Origin: Brachionus manjavacas
Lineage: Eukaryota > Rotifera > Eurotatoria > Ploima > Brachionidae
Reading direction: 5' to 3'
Assembly: GCA_019054805.1 (NCBI GenBank)
Contig: JAHQIY010000007.1
Span: forward strand, 5,461,501 to 5,525,500
DNA length: 64,000 nucleotides
The notes under the pieces were generated by a model. The model saw only the letters and a list, made by a program, of their open reading frames with translations, was not told the origin of the DNA and made no database searches. The position numbers and the translations under genes are program-made. This document shows positions 36,494 through 48,239 of this stretch, piece after piece. The stretch's first letter is position 1, and each line of letters starts with the position of its first letter.

Positions 36494-37243
36494 ATGAAAA
36501 TCTTATTTTTATTTTTGGTTTTTAGTAAAATAATTTTTTTATCCAACTGTTCATATAAATGGTCAGCAAGATTCATCAAAAAGCGAATTCGGATAACAGA
36601 TCAATCTTGGAAAATCCACATAGCTCCAGGCTCTAACTTTTCTAAATTTTGGTGTCTAAACAAATGCAAAGACAACATTTATTGTGCATTTGTTGAACAT
36701 GAGAATGCCAAATGCATATTTTACAGTGAATACGCAAAAGAAAGTTTGATTTCTTCAAACGATACCTTTTTATATGAAAAAATATCGAATGCAATAGAGT
36801 TCCATAACTGCAATCACTCTGACAACTACTGGTCACTCAGTCAAAAAAAGTGTTTGAATTGTCCAAGTGGTTTTATCAAATATACTGGATGGCCTTATGC
36901 TTGCTATCAATTGCTTTCTGGTAAGTATCGATTTGCCTCGGCTAAATTAGAGTGTCAAAATAAAGGAACATCGTTGATTACTCCAAAAAGCCGCAAGGAA
37001 TTAGACTTTATTGAGCAAACTTTCGGAAATTCTGGAATCTGGGCATATTCATCTGTATCATCGGCATCCGAAGTTTATAAATGGAGTGATGGAATGAGAG
37101 TTGGTGGTTTTATGCCTGGTCAGCCAAGTCACAGTGGCGGGAAGACGGCTAGTTTATCTGAGCCCTATTTAGGCGTTCTTGAAGGAGGATTGAATGATTA
37201 TCCAGCAAGTTCGTCTATAATGACTGTATGTCAATTTAATTAA
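36494..37243 (+). CDS. Secreted PAN-like / C-type lectin protein
   Basis: A single-exon frame of 249 residues from the ATG at 36494. A signal peptide (1-19) precedes a region with apple/PAN-like cysteine spacing (C54, C58, C64, C74 in WCLNKCKDNIYCAF), then a short C-x-x-C-P-S-G linker and a C-type lectin domain from about C137 to C246. The calcium/sugar motifs are altered: QPS (210-212) stands where EPN or QPD is usual and L-N-D near 234 where W-N-D is usual, so sugar binding may be weak or changed. The linker YWSLSQKKCLNCPSGF closely resembles the one before the lectin domain of the modular receptor 1.5 kb downstream, suggesting a related pair. An acceptor-like TTCACAATAG lies 8 bases upstream of the ATG. 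Confidence 0.85.
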   Translation: MKILFLFLVFSKIIFLSNCSYKWSARFIKKRIRITDQSWKIHIAPGSNFSKFWCLNKCKDNIYCAFVEHENAKCIFYSEYAKESLISSNDTFLYEKISNAIEFHNCNHSDNYWSLSQKKCLNCPSGFIKYTGWPYACYQLLSGKYRFASAKLECQNKGTSLITPKSRKELDFIEQTFGNSGIWAYSSVSSASEVYKWSDGMRVGGFMPGQPSHSGGKTASLSEPYLGVLEGGLNDYPASSSIMTVCQFN

Positions 37244-38745
37244 AAATATCAATACTTAAAAATTTATTTGCTATATTTTTATTATAAAAATTAAAAAGAA
37301 AAGTTTTTAATTTCCTTTTTTTTTAAAGTGATGCAAATTCGTCCAGAAAAAATAACTAAAAAATTTGAAGAATTTAGAAAAATTTAAAAATTTTGAATTG
37401 TAAAATCAAAACTAAAAATTAACCTGATTAGTATTTTTTAAAATTAAAAGGATACTTACTCATAATCTAAAACGGAAGAAATTCCAAAATTTTTCATGTG
37501 TTTATTAAGTTTTAAGATTAAAAATATCCCGTTCATATCTTAAATGAGTCATTAGTTTTACTTTGAAGAAATAAAATTTTGATTCAATTTTCAAAATAAT
37601 AAGTACATTTAATAATCAGTAGCACATTATTTTAAAATTTATTAATCTACGAAAAATCTACAATTTTTTTTTCTCAAAATCGAACTTGTCCATAAATTCA
37701 TTTTTTTTTAACCTTGAAAAGAGACAACTTTCTCTGCTTAAGTGGCTAAAGGAAATTAGTTTAAGTAAAATTAAACCGAATTTCGAATTTTACCTTTAAA
37801 ATTTTTTTTTCTAGCTTTTTTAAATTAAATACTCAATATAAACAAAATAAATTAATTGAAGTTTATACCAAATCTTGATTGATATTACTAAAAAAAATTT
37901 TGCAATACCTTTGCCAAAATCCAGTCATGTTATGAGGCCTCATCATATTAAAAAATTAATTTGCACCTTAATAAAAATTTCTAGAGGACTAAAGAATAAA
38001 ATAAAATCTCAATGACTGAAAATTTTAATTATTAGAAGGAAAAATTTCAATATTATTTTATATCCATCTTAAAATTTTAACTAGTCGTAAACGCTGTCAC
38101 AATATGAGTACTTTCCAAATTTGTTATCACCTAGTTAAAATTTGTTTAAATCTATTTAAGCTATCTAGTTTATATGCAAAAATCAAAAAAATAAAATTAA
38201 GATTTTGTAAAAAAAATATTTAAACCATTGAAATAAAACTAAATTTAGAACAAAATATTTAAACTTGAATTTTAGTTGCTAAACTTAGTCTCCATATAGG
38301 AGATATGACTGTAAATTCCATTAAAACTTTTACATGTTCCCAGCAACTTATAAATGTAGCATTTAACAGGTAGCATTTGATTGTCAAAGACGTTTTCGTT
38401 AATCGTTTTTTTTTGTTACTCATTTTAAATTAATAAAAAATAATAGCTCATTAAGAGCTTAATTGATTTTATGGCCATTTGGCACACGACAAAAAATCTT
38501 TATCGTGATCTAAATAATAGAAAAATTAAAAAAAATCTATTTTTTTCGATTTTTTTTTAACACGAAATCAAATTGAATGTGTTAAATTTTGAATAAACAT
38601 AATTAAGAAATATTTTTATAACTTTTAAGTATTCAATAACTAAATTTTAAAACTTTTTTTTGATTAAAACATTAAAAGAAAATACATTAAAATTTCAAGT
38701 TTAATTTTTCGAAATTAAAAGCAATTAATTTTGCGCTATTATATA
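37244..38745. other. Spacer between the two lectin genes
   Basis: 1.5 kb of AT-rich DNA. No gene or repeat that I can support. A TTATATAA sequence just before the receptor start codon (38739-38746) could serve as a TATA-type element or part of the 5' UTR. Confidence 0.45.
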
Positions 38746-41700
38746 ATGGCGTCAAAGCTTAAACAAAATAAACCCGAAGTTATACTCCAAGCTGTGGCCC
38801 AGTCAGCCGAGAAAACCAATAAAACATCTGCAAACGTCTATCAAGTACCACAAAAATCATCTTTCAAACATGATATTTTTTAATTTCTTTTTTAAAAAGT
38901 ATGATGTAGAAAAACCGGCAACAGAAGGAATAAAAATTTATAATAAACATTTAGTAATAAGACCGTGGCTATTATTTATCGCAATAAATTTAATAGCATT
39001 GCTCGTATTTGTGGCGATCGGCTATGGCATCGGCATTGGAATCAGCTCAGCCTGTAAATATATTTAGTTTGTAAATCTATTAATTTAATTATAAAGTCCT
39101 TCTAAATAGACCCAAAACTTCACGGTGATTTTTGCAATTCCACAAATCAGTGCTCTCAGTCAGACAATCTTTTATGTGTTAACCTGGTTTGTACCTGTCC
39201 GACAACCAAATATTTCAATGGCCTCACTTGCGGTATGTTTATAAAGAAAACTTTTAGGAATTTTTATTTTGGTTCTTTTTAAAAAAGTCGACAGATTTAG
39301 TTATGGGGCAGTATGCACCAATTTCTATGAAAATGAGTGTGGCTGTGGCCTAAGTTGTTATTATAACAAGGATAAAAGAACTGGAATTTGTGATTGTTCC
39401 ACTGAGCGATTTTGGGACACTAGAACCAACTACTGCGGTATAATTTTACATTAAGTAATAAGTCCGAAGTGTTATCAAGATTTTAATTATAGAAATGTTT
39501 CCCATTTTTCATTTTAATAAGGCTTTTTAATTGAAAAATATTTTCAAATAATTAATGCAAAAATAGTGGTAGTTAAATTTTAGTTTGGTAATGATTATAA
39601 ATTGTGTTGTAGTAATTTTATTAAAAAAATATTGATTTTGAAAAAATTTTTTTTATTTTCAATTATCAAAGATTTTAAATTTTTAAAAAACTTTACAATA
39701 ATCCTAAGGATTTAAAAAATTAATTTTCAGGTCTTTAAAATGCAGATTTGTTTCCATAATTTTAAAAGTCCTTAATAACAACTCCGGATTTTTTGCATCT
39801 ACATGTTTAATGTAATTGAAAACGTTAAAATAAGTAAATTAAGTTGAAATCTTCTTCATAGTATATTATTTTTTTATGCTCACGAAATAAATTTTAAATT
39901 AAATTCTTAAATAATTCTTTATAAAAATTAATAGAAAAATCCAAAAAAAAAAAGAGATAAAAATTTAAAATATAAGAAAATTTTCATTATTTTAGTTCAA
40001 AATTCATTGTCAATTTTTCGCAATTTGTAGTCAATTATATTCCTCTTCTCCTTAAAATTTGGATTTTTTGCAGTGTCAACTCTTAGAATTAGGCTTCTTT
40101 TAAATTAAAAATTAATTTTCTTAACAAATTCACAATTTTTCCAATTTTTCAAGAAAAATGTTCAATTTTTGGTTAAAATGAATATTGGACATTAGTGATG
40201 AAAGGTAAGCTAAATTTAATTATTTATTTAAAAATAAAATAAAAATTTGTCATTACATGGTTTCGATGGTAATAATTTCAAAAAAACTAAATTCGAAGTT
40301 AACCCTTTTTCTAAAAGTAGTAGGCGATTTAATTTTTAAAATAATTCTAAGAATTTTTGCATTAGGTGTCACACACAAAAAATTTAAGACTTAATAACAC
40401 TTTCCTTAAAAAATTAAAATAAACAAAACAAAAAAATAATTAAAAAATTTAGAACTCAAATATTCTTACAACCAAAATGGTTGCACAAATTCAGAACAAT
40501 GCGCTAATGGAGCCAACATGATTTGCTCTAGTTCAATTTGTACTTGTGACTCATCAAATTTTTGGAATGGAACCCAATGTGGACCAATTGCAACTTATAT
40601 GCAGAATTGCTCCATACAAACCAACTGTGATACTACCAAATTACTAAGCTGTAGCCTAGTAGGAGAAAATTTATACAAGTGCTTATGTTCAGCTACTCAT
40701 TATTGGTCATCCACTACTTGTACACCAAGGCTAAGTCATGGTATTGTGTGTTCAGATGCGAGTCAATGTCGAGAAGACTTAGGCTTGACTTGTTCGGGGA
40801 CATGCTCTTGCTTGAACACTCATTATTGGGGTGCAACAACTTGCCAACGCAAAAAACAAAACGGAGTAGCATGTACAAGTGCCAGCCAATGTGATGATAA
40901 TATTGGGCTAACTGTATGCTCTGGCACATGTAACTGTCCCAATTTGTATTTTTATAATGGAACGGCATGTCGTAAGTAAAAATTAGCCTTTAAAAATAAA
41001 TCTCGTTGTTAGAAATAATCAGTTTTATCATTCGTAAAAATTAGTTTTATTTTTTAATTTTTCCAAAATTTTTCAAAAATTTAAATATTTCGTTTTCTAG
41101 AAATTTTTTTTTGACATTTTAGTACAATATTTTCTACTTTATATTAAATTAAGCAAAAAACATCTTTTCAAATTTTTGAAAATTAAAAAAGAAAAATTTT
41201 TAAGCCAACTTTGCTATCAATTTTAAGTTTTTTGTTTGCTTTATAATCCAACTATCTTAATAGCTATACTAATTAGATAACTAAACTACAAAATGATAAA
41301 ATTAAAAAAAAAATTTCATTCTTATTGACACAACCTTTTTTTAATCTTTTGATCTTTTAAAAAAAAAACTGTCAAAACCTGTACCTCTTAAATGTAAAAA
41401 CTATTTTAAATAATATCCGTATAATTTGTTATTTTTCTAATAAATTTGAAATAATAATTTTGTAGTTGCTGAAAGTAAAAACTTTACATGATTCATATTC
41501 ATTTAATAGACATTTTATTTGCTCATTTAATGCATCTTATTTATTTTTCTTGTTTTAACACCTAAACGAAGCTTTGCTAGCTTTACCATAGACATCTTTT
41601 GCTCTTTTCTTATTAAATAATAAACTACTGGATGTTTTTTAAGCATTTGCCACTATAAATAGATAAAAAAATTTAAAAATGTATATAAAAACAAAAATTT

Positions 41701-44700
41701 TACTGCAAAAGCATTATGCCAAGACTCACAATAATTGTTTGCTTTGAGGATATTTTCAAGAATTCTATTATGAACGCTCCAGATAGTTGGGTCAAACATT
41801 GGCTTTAATCGAACCGATTGATTTGATCTAGTAGTTTTAATTTCACCTAACCAGGTTTTCTCACAATAATTAAATTTAAATTAATTCCTCTGAAATAGTT
41901 TTCTCTAATATTTCAAATGTTCGTTTAATGCCATTCGCAGGTGGAAACGCTATAAGCATGCTATTTCTTTTTGAATCACATGTTGCATTATCATTTTGAA
42001 GTCCTAAATTTTGAATTTTTTTTATATAATTCCGATCTAAAGTGAAATAGAACCCATAAACTGGAACTGATGGAAAAACTCTATTAAAGGCATTAATAAA
42101 AGCTCTTTCGGAATCAGTGGTGCATGACTTTGGCAAAATTGTAAAATTAGCCTTCAAAATAAGTAACAATTTTTCATAGATGGATTGGGTTTTGCGAGGT
42201 AGCAGGACATAAACGCAAGGGACACAGACACAATCTGCTAAGGCATGAAAAGTGTACACTTGATTAAAGTTCTCTGGTGCAATATCAAATGTACCATCGC
42301 AAAATATGTGACGATTTTCCAATATTTTACTGCTTTTTCAGTAGCAAAAACAAAAATTTTTTCCTTATCTGCACTGTCATTAAAAATTTTCTTCATTAAC
42401 TGTTTTTTATTAAAATTCAGGAATTTCAATATCTTGAAGAAACACAGGAGCTTTTGATTACTGTTGTTATGTTTTTTTTTTCTGTTGATAAAGTAACAGC
42501 TATTTAGACTATTATACAATAAATTGTATTCCACGTTCTCCAAGCAGACAGAAAAAATTAAGGGTGAGGATTAAAAAAAAATAATAAGAGATAAATTTTT
42601 ATTTTTCTAAATTTTATAAAAATTTGAAAATTGATTTTTTTTAAAGTTTATTTTTAAATATCCAAAATTAAAGTAATTAAAATTTATAAAATGCGGTAAT
42701 GCGATATGACACGTGGTTCTGAGGTAAAATTGGGTAAATTTGCAAAATTTTTCGAAAGTTTAAGTAGCAGTTTAATTGAGCAATTTTGGCATAAAATTAG
42801 TAAAAAAAGATCATTTTTTTTTGTATTTTAATAGAATTTTATTTATTGTATCTGAAACAAACTTTCTGGTTCTTAAATGAATCTAACCATCAGAATGAAA
42901 AATTTATGTTTAGATCTTTTTTTCTGAAAGCATTAAACTCAATTTGAATGTTGTCTTGGCGCGCCGTTATCACAATTGTTCAAAAATTCTAAAGTCTAAG
43001 TCAAGTAACTTGAAATTAAATTTTTTTTTGGTGAAAAGTTTTTAAATAAAAAATTTAATAAAATCCAGGATAAAATTATTCTTAACTTGAAATGAACAAG
43101 TAAAATTTTGATTTTGAAGGCTTTAAAATGACTTTTTTGGACTTAAGAAGTTAAGAGATTTTATCTTTGAGCTCAGATTTAAAAGATCTAAAAAATTTGT
43201 TTATTTTTAAGAGTTCGATTTGGTTAGCGGTCTCAATTGCAATTCTTCGTTTGACTGTGATGGTACAAAAAGATTAGTATGTGATGCAACAACCAAACAA
43301 TGCGTGTAAGTCAACAGAACCCAAATTTTCTAGTTAGAATTTAAATTTTTGAATTTAGTTGTCCTGTTAATGAATTTTGGGACTATACCACTTGCGGTAT
43401 ATTTTTTTATTTAATTTCTTCCTTGGAACTAAAATTAATATCTAGTTGCCAAGCGAACTTCTGGCCAAGATTGTGTTCATGATATTCAGTGCAGAGACGA
43501 TCTTGGCTTATCTTGCGATGTTGGCAACACTAAAAAATGCATGTAAATTTTTATTTATTTTTTTTTTATTTATTAATATAATACAGTTAAAATTCTTTAT
43601 TTTAATTTAAATAATTTTTATTTAATAAATTTTTTTTTGAATTTAAAAGCTGCTTGAGTACACATTACTGGACTTCTACCATATGCAGTAAAATCTAATG
43701 AATTTTATTTCCGAATTTTTTTTTTCTAAACAAATAAAAGATCCGAAAGTAACGGAAGGTGCTTCGTGTACTTCTGATCCCAACTGCCAAGATTATAATG
43801 GTCTAGAATGTTCGCTACCAAGTCAGGTTTGTCGGTCAGTATTCTTAACTGTAGTATAGAAAATTTTTTAAAATATTTTTCTATTTTCTATAGATGTCCA
43901 ACTAATTATTACTGGGTATAATTAAAATAAAATATTTAAAGTTTTTTAATTTTTTTCAAAAAAAAGAACAATACACTTTGTGGTAAAAAAAAATTGATAA
44001 AAATTTTTAAAGAGTATTTTCAGTAAAACATTTAAGTGATTCAACTATTGTTTGATGAGCCATGTAGCGGCGCTTTAAGTGGCATAATGTGCATGACAAC
44101 TAAAGGTCTTGCTTGCGATGGTACCACGAACACTTGCCGGTAATTTTAACCTTAAAAATTCAAATTCCAATTAAATTATAAAAATTTTAAGATGCTCAAG
44201 CGGGGCAAATTATTGGGACTCTACCAATTGTGGTAGATTTTTTAATCAAAAAAAATTTTTCTTTTTAAATTTTAAATTTGAAGTCCCCAAGCTTAATTAT
44301 GATAATAGCTGTCAATTTCAAGTAACAACTTTAACAAATCCCCAGTGTGACGAAAGATCCCCCAAGTTTTTGATTTGTCGGGCGATTGATTTTGCCACAA
44401 ATAATTATAGATGCCGGTAAACATTCTTTGAAATGATTTGAATAAGTTAAGAATAAAATTATTTTTTTGAGGTGCCCATCTGATCGACGATGGGATGCGG
44501 GAAGTACTTCATGTATTCTGAAGAATACTTACAAAGGTACTTGCGCTTCAGGTCAGGATTACGAGTGCCAGGACTACAATGGCTTGATATGCAATACGGC
44601 TAACAACACATGCCTTTGTCCTGTTACAAAATACTGGGATACTACAGACACCATATGCAGTTGGCATTTTGTTTGGTTTGCTGAGTAAATTATTTAATTC

Positions 44701-47227
44701 TTATTTAAAAATAGAGGACAAACTACCGATTCACTCACCTTGTGATTTTCCTGCAACTACTGATCAAGAACAGTGTCAGGACTACGCTTGGCTTTACTGT
44801 AATTCGGCTTTGTTTGGAACTTGCCAGTTAGTATACATCAATAATTAGTTGGTTGAAAATTTAATAATTTTTTTCTAGATGTCCACCAGATCGATACTAC
44901 AACACTAACTTTATGGCTTGCTGTAAGATTTTTGATTTATTTTATTTTCAAAGAATGTCTTTAGTAATCTAAATTAAACTATTATGCAGCATTTTTATTA
45001 AGAAATTGTTTAAAAAATCATTTTTAGCAGAATGATTAAAAAAAAATAAAAATTGATGTCAGGAAATATTTCTTTAAAATTTTTCTTTAAACTGTTGCGT
45101 TAAATGAAAAATTGTTTGTTTAACCTTTAAAAACTTACAGAAATATCTGTAGCAAAAAATCCATTTTTTTATCAAGAATTAAAATTTTGTATTAGAATTA
45201 TTAAATAATAATCCATAATGCCAAAATTTTGAATTGCTTAGATTTTTGATTTTCTTTGATTAGCAATTTTTAAAATTTCTACCAATTTTAACATCTTCGA
45301 TTTTTCAAAAGATAAATAAAGAAAGATTTATCAATAAATTGTTAATTTAGAATTGGAAAATAAAATTTGCCACATATAATTATAGAATGAAAATTTAAAA
45401 ATTAAAAAATATATCGAAAATTCATTATTGATTTGTGAAATTAATTTTACAATAAGAAAAAAAATTGAATGCTGAATTTTTTATTATACAAAGTATACAC
45501 TAATTATGTTATTAATGAATAAAAATCGTTCAAGATCCATTGTAAATTTTAGTGATGAAATCGAATATCAATATTCGGAACGAAATTCAAATAACTAAGA
45601 ATTCGGAATAAAATATTATTCAAATGAAATATTAAAAAAAAAAATCCGAAAAAGTTAATTGAAAAACGATTTATTTGAATTAAATATTTAAATTGAAGAA
45701 CATTAAAAATAATAATTTAAATAAAAAAAAAATTAAAATTAATTTTTGTTCTCTAAAAATTTGATTTTTCATTTCTATTTTTCTAAAAATCTAATCAAAT
45801 ATTCGAATTATTGAATAATCGAAAATAAAAATCAAACTTTGAATATACGAATCATATATTCGAATATTATATATTAATAGAATCAAGTATTTGAATAAAA
45901 AAAAAATAAAAATTAAAAATTTTTTTAAATACAGAACGAATCAAATGTTTATAATTACAAAAAATTCCAAAAAAATGACTAAAGTTATATTTATCACTAA
46001 AGTAGTTATGATTAAGAAGGATTTGTATTAAAAATTTTGAAAAAGATTTAATTTCAAAATGAATGATTTTAAATACGCTTGTTTTATTAAGCTTAGTGAA
46101 TTACTTCTTTTTAAATAACAAAAAAGCATCTTTCAGTTCAGAAAAAAATTAACTATAGTGATAAAAAAATAGAAAATTATTTCGAATTTATCAAATATTG
46201 CATTTTTTTGATTTTTAATAATTCGAATTATTCCAGTTGTAATTAACTTTTTTTCGAAGTCAGATTTGCATAAAAATAATAAATTCGATTTCATCAATAG
46301 TAAATTTTAACAAAACTTGTTAATTAAAAAAAAAAGTTTATTGATAATTTAATTGAAAAAAAATTGCTTCCAACTTCACTCTCTCTGCATCTTTAAATAA
46401 TTATTTATTTTAAATTCAAGTACCTAGAGCAAGTCACAATCAGTATTGTGGAGATGGAACCCCGTGTATGCCCTCAACCCGTAATAATTTGCATAAAAAT
46501 TCTCACACAAAATTTTCATAACTTTAATTCAGCACGAGAATTAACATGTTCGGCAGCTGCGGAAAACACTTGCCAATGTGAAAATTACCGCAATATTGAC
46601 AGCCCCTAGTAAAAATAAAATCTTTGACTCTTTCTAATTATTTTAATTATTTTTAGCTATTGGTCTACATCCGAAAAGAATTGTAGAGCTTGTCCGAATG
46701 GCTATTTGAGTGGTTACGGGTACAACATACAAAATAGCCAAAATTCAATTACTTCAAGATGCTATAGGGTTGAATATTCATCAACATTAGGCTATAATGC
46801 AGCACTTGCATCATGTACAGCAAATGCTGCTCATTTGATGAATATTAGGAATAGTATGGAAATGGGCGTTGCTGCTTATTGGTCATCAGGAACCAGAAGC
46901 TTTTGGGTATTTCTTTTTTAATCAGATTTTTGGGAAGGTTTTTAAATGCAAAAGTTTTTTTAAGGTTGGTGCACTAGCACCTTCCGCTGCAAATTCTTTT
47001 ACTTGGCAAAATTGGCTAACTACAACTGTTGACCCGGACTTGTGGTGCAGAGGTTTTATTTTTCTTATTAAATATTGAATACCAAAATTCAAATCTTGAT
47101 ATAAAAAGGGGAACCTGATGGTGGTTCTAATGGTTGGGGCGCGTTTGTTCATGGAGATCGAGGAGATTGTCTTGATCAAGCAGCAATTGCAACAAATTTA
47201 TACTTCATTTGTGAATATAGCGTTTAG
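38746..47227 (+). CDS. Type II membrane receptor with about 14 EB-like Cys modules and a C-type lectin domain
   Basis: A 23-exon model: 38746-38844, 38900-39053, 39110-39232, 39288-39437, 40453-40971, 43212-43305, 43359-43396, 43446-43542, 43650-43687, 43741-43834, 43894-43915, 43967-43982, 44037-44139, 44192-44232, 44284-44416, 44472-44659, 44715-44826, 44879-44922, 46421-46480, 46533-46608, 46657-46906, 46965-47052, 47109-47227. Exons total 2658 nt (885 residues) in one unbroken frame. A lysine-rich cytoplasmic N-terminus (1-54) has no signal peptide; a transmembrane helix follows (about 55-83), so the bulk is extracellular. About 14 modules share the pattern C..C..(G)L.C....C.C....YW...TC, resembling EB domains. 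A C-type lectin domain closes the protein, with GEPD in the EPN position. It is probably a surface glycan or adhesion receptor; ligand unknown. Confidence 0.88.
41527..42543 (-). pseudogene. MULE transposase remnant inside receptor intron 5
   Basis: Minus-strand coding similarity to MULE-domain transposases: HIFCDGTFDIAPENFNQVY, PCVYVLLPRKTQSIYEKL, TDSERAFINAFNRVFPSVPV, FYFTLDRNYIKKIQNLGL. The C-terminal part continues with EKTWLGEIK, then, after a 51-base intron (41653-41703), WQMLKKHPVVYYLIRK to a stop at 41527. Frame breaks near 42328 and near 41881 disrupt it, so it is not functional. The conserved CDGTF Asp and the TDSERAF segment are still readable. The 5' limit is uncertain and no terminal inverted repeats were found. 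It lies antisense to the host receptor gene. Confidence 0.85.
45541..46308. mobile_element. Candidate TIR element in receptor intron 18
   Basis: The ends carry inverted TGATGAAATCGAAT (left, 45553-45566, and its reverse complement near 46283-46296) next to similar AAATTTTA sequence, about 770 bp apart. The interior is peppered with ATTCGAAT/TATTCGAA repeats and has no ORF. It is probably a non-autonomous DNA transposon; no clear target duplication was seen. Confidence 0.5.
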
Positions 47228-48239
47228 GAGCTATTTTTAGAAAATTAATATAAAAAATTTTGAAAAATTTTAAAAATAAACAAAATTTTTAATCAATTTA
47301 AATTTTTTGAAAATGTTAGCTTGTTGCTTGAATTGAAAAATAAAACAGGTCTATAGGACCACGAGTGTAAAGTTTTGAGCGAAATTTTGAATGGGGAATT
47401 AGCAGCAGAGCGACTTATTTTTAAAAGAAATTTATTTAATAAAAATAAAACATTTCTAATTAACAACACCAAAAAAGTGATTTCTAATTTATCTCAGTTT
47501 TAGGGTCTTGCCTGGTTTGGCTCAAAATCTGCATTGTATTCATACATGAGTCTGGCAATCAATAGAATAGAATAGAATGGCTCAGTCCTGCCCTAACATA
47601 TTTCTCATTCAACTCAAAAAGCCTGTTAATATTTATTTATTAAATTAAAATATAGTTTTGGGGTTTATCCCAAGGAACGTCCGAACGGCAGATAGGCCTT
47701 CGTTTGAACCTGCTTTTCTGAGTTTCTTTCTATTTTTTTAAAAAGCTGAAAAAAAATTGTTTTAGTTCAATAAAAAATTTTCCTATGATGTTGAAAAACG
47801 TTCGAGTCTGTTAATATAAGCTTATTTAAATGCTGATGATGTGGAATGAAGAGGGTATAATTTTGATTTGAACTATCAAAGAATAAGAATTATAATTTTG
47901 GGACAATTTTTTCAGTCGAATTCTTTATTCTCATAGATCCAAATTTAAAAAAATTCCGGATTGAAATGATAATTGATTCATTTGTTATTCTAATTAGACA
48001 AAGACTATCCAAATCATTCAATTTTTCTAATTGTCAAAAATTGAACAAACGCGCTGCTTGTGACAGCGAGTTTAACTCTCTTTAATTTTTGACCCATAGA
48101 CAATGAAATTGTTGGTTCTTTAGGGCGCTCTTAAAAAAGGGAAGAAAACTTCATTATAAATCTATTCGAAAAAAAAAATTTAGCTTCATTTTAAATTTTC
48201 TAAAAAAATTCCTCATCTCGACATTTTCCTAATCTTATT
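47228..48239. other. Spacer with LINE scraps
   Basis: AT-rich spacer after the receptor gene. It contains one recognisable LINE fragment (47500-47640) and otherwise nothing I can support. Confidence 0.45.
47500..47640 (-). mobile_element. LINE family A fragment
   Basis: The minus strand matches the C-terminal coding region of the copy at 50136-51430: CTCAGTCCTG and ACATATTTCTC..TCAACTCAAAAAG phrases occur in both, and one frame reads L-I-A-R-L-M-Y-E-Y where the fuller copy has L-V-E-R-L-V-K-E-Y. It is a truncated, decayed copy. Confidence 0.7.

Noticed and set aside
41876-42543. A host gene on the minus strand inside the receptor
   Set aside because: The protein text is a MULE transposase, and frame breaks at both ends of the main frame mark it as a dead transposon.
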